From contig NC_082694.2 in NCBI RefSeq assembly GCF_949987515.2, positions 67,516,080 to 67,580,079 on the forward strand: 64,000 nucleotides of DNA, in the 5' to 3' direction. Shown here in pieces: positions 56,801 through 59,800 of the stretch. The first letter of the stretch is position 1. The number at the start of each line of letters is the position of its first letter. The stretch is from Delphinus delphis. Lineage: Eukaryota; Chordata; Mammalia; Artiodactyla; Delphinidae. The notes under the pieces are model-generated. The model did no database searches. It was given only the letters and a program-made list of their open reading frames with translations, and was not told the origin of the DNA. Made by a program: the position numbers and the translations under genes.

Positions 56801-59800
56801 TCGGTAATCTATTAATTCTTTGGGGCCTGAATTGGTAATTTACCTCAATGACACACTTCACTGCATCTTACTGGGTTCAAAATATTCTCTCCACTAATAG
56901 GGTCTTGTCAACAGTTGTACTAGCAAAAGAAGACACGTATCACCTTCACACTCCAGCCAAACTGAATTACCATCTCCTAGCCTTTGTGCACGCTACTCTC
57001 TCTGCCTAACATGCCTTTCTCAGCTTCCTCCTGTACCTGGTTAATTCTTAACTACGTTTAAGCACTCAACATCACTTTTGCCAGGACACACTACAGTAAA
57101 ACTGACTGCTCTCTTGTCTGTCCTCCCCTCTAGACAATATTCTCTTTGAGGACAGAGACGTATTTGTTGTTGTATTCTCCCAGTGCCCAATAAACAAGAG
57201 GACCTGAAGGAAGGAGGGAGGGAAGGAGGAAGAAAGGGGTTGATTAAATAATTAATTAACGGGGTTAAACAGAAAGAAAAGGGGCAAAGAAGTAGGGAGG
57301 GAAGGGAAAACAGGAAAGCAGAGAGGGAGTGAGGAAAAGAGGAAGGGAAGAGGCTTTTTCTAACATTGCCCACCCCTGCCCCTTCAAGAGAAGGCACAGA
57401 CCCAATTAAGAATCCCTGCCAGAGCAAGTCACTGCTATCAATATAACAGAAAAGAACATTGAGAGCCACTTTTGGGAAGACAACAAAATACCAAATGATT
57501 TGAAGATTATGAAATTCAATCCTGTGTGTTAACTTTGTAAATGTATAACATTACCCTGAAAAAATAAATGTTTCCTTTAAGTCGATTTTAAAGGTTTACT
57601 GCACTGTTAAATATGCATTTTTTAAATTGTCTGAAATAAAATTTCTTTCCAAAAGAATTTAAAATATGATTTAATACAGAAATGTAACTTTAAAATATGT
57701 GCTTTTATTTAACAGCTAAGGTTTTATAAATATACCAAAAGCTTAAATGAAAGATATTTTTAAACTCAAAGATGATACTTTAAAGAGTATTTTACTTATC
57801 TGAATGCAAGTAAGGTTTATAGAGCTTATCAATATAAAAGGACTGAAATTCACTGCTATGCCTTAAATTTGAGACAAAAGTTTATCACCATTACTCTTTA
57901 CATGCAGCACAAAAATATAAATTATTTACCTATATAAGAGCTCTACAACAACATCCAGATTCAATTCTTTCCTGGGAGATAATGTTAGATGTTTTTATTC
58001 TTTTAATATTTTTCACTTTTAATTTAACCTCTTACCCTAAATGCAGGGTTTGCTCCATGCTCCAATAAGCATTTCACAGTACCTGCACACAGGTTATATG
58101 CAGCAATATGCAGAGCTGTTCCAAAATTAAAGTCACTGCAAGTGGCATCCACATCTGCAATTAGACATCGCAAGCATATTAACAAAATTTTCAAATTAAG
58201 CTAGTATAAGGTAAAAGGAGATAGGCTGGGTTTATTTGGGGGAGGAGGGGTATTAGCTATTTATGAGACTTAAACCAACCCACTGAAAGGACGATTCTCA
58301 CAATGGAACAAACTCTTCATATTACAACCTACTTAACTAATACTTTTCTTAGTACAATAAAATTTCACTATCAAATGGACTGATATTAGCATGGGTTTTC
58401 CAACCATCACAAACTAAACTATATTTTAAAGCAATTAATGGCAATAATTCATATTTGTAAAAGTAACTATCTTAACACACTCTCTCATTAAACCTCTTGC
58501 ATATTTGCCATGACAACTATAATGTAGTAGGGTTTAGGTCAGGGACTAGCAAACTATGGCCATGGCCAAAACAACTTACCATCTGTCTTTGTAAATAAAG
58601 TTTTATTAGAACACAGCCACATAGTCTCTGTGGCTACTTTCACACCACAACTGCAGAATCAAGTAGTTGCAACAGAGACCATGTGGTCCACAAAACCTAA
58701 AATATTTACTATCTGCCTCTTCACGGAAAAAAATAGTAGGTAAAACAATGGAGAATTCTCAAGACAGGAATAAATTAAAGAGTAATTAAACATATGCATC
58801 ATGCTTACATACTGTATTCATTCACAATACTTTATTCAACAAATGAATTTGGACTTCACAATAAGAATGGGAATCTTGCAATTCTAAAAACATTTTAATA
58901 ACTTTCAACAAATCATCACGATGCTATACAGCAAATACTCCAGATTTGGGGATCCCATTTTGACTGATTTTAGAATATGGGTTTAATATACCTCTGGTTC
59001 TGCCAATCCGACCTTAATCTAACTACAGCTCCACCATCCCACACCCTACCTACTGTTGTAAACAAACTAAGACATGCTCAGGACACTCTCCTGAGCTATT
59101 AAAGACACTGTACTATCAAGAGAGGCTTTCTTCCTAACATCATTCAAAAAGTGAAAAAGTAAAAAGGTAAAGAGGAGATGGACAATTATACAAAGCACAG
59201 GTTAGAAACAGACATTCTGGGAAATTTATCTATGCCATCTCTAAAACAAGTCTTCTACAAATGGAGAAAACACTGCATACAACTTTTAACTTAAAGCAAT
59301 ACTACTGCACTTGCCCTCATTTTTTTCTCAAAAGAAAACTGACCCCCTGAGAGGACCCAGAGAGAATGTCTAAATACAGGACTGTGATTTAGATATTATG
59401 ATGTTCAATTTTAGGATAGCATCATTAAGACAGGAAGAAAAAAAAAATGAAAATCTATCCCTTAATGGAATCACAGAATTTCAGAACTGAATGCCACCTA
59501 AAATAAATATTCTTCATGATTTCAATGTTTAGCTCTGAAGGTTTTATTGCTCTATTTCTGGCTACACAAGTAAGACAAAAGAAGTATACATAGATTCAAT
59601 TACACTTTATAAAATCCATGTTATACTGGGGGACTTGAAGAGATATAAAAGGCCAGAGAACACTTTATTTCGTTTCTCTTTGTACTAAGTCTTCTGTGAA
59701 AGGATAGTAACTAATCTTCAATAAAGAAAAGTTAAACTGTTTCTGAAAAATAAAATGGGATTGGAGGTCACATGGAACAAGATGGATTAGAAGTAAAAGT

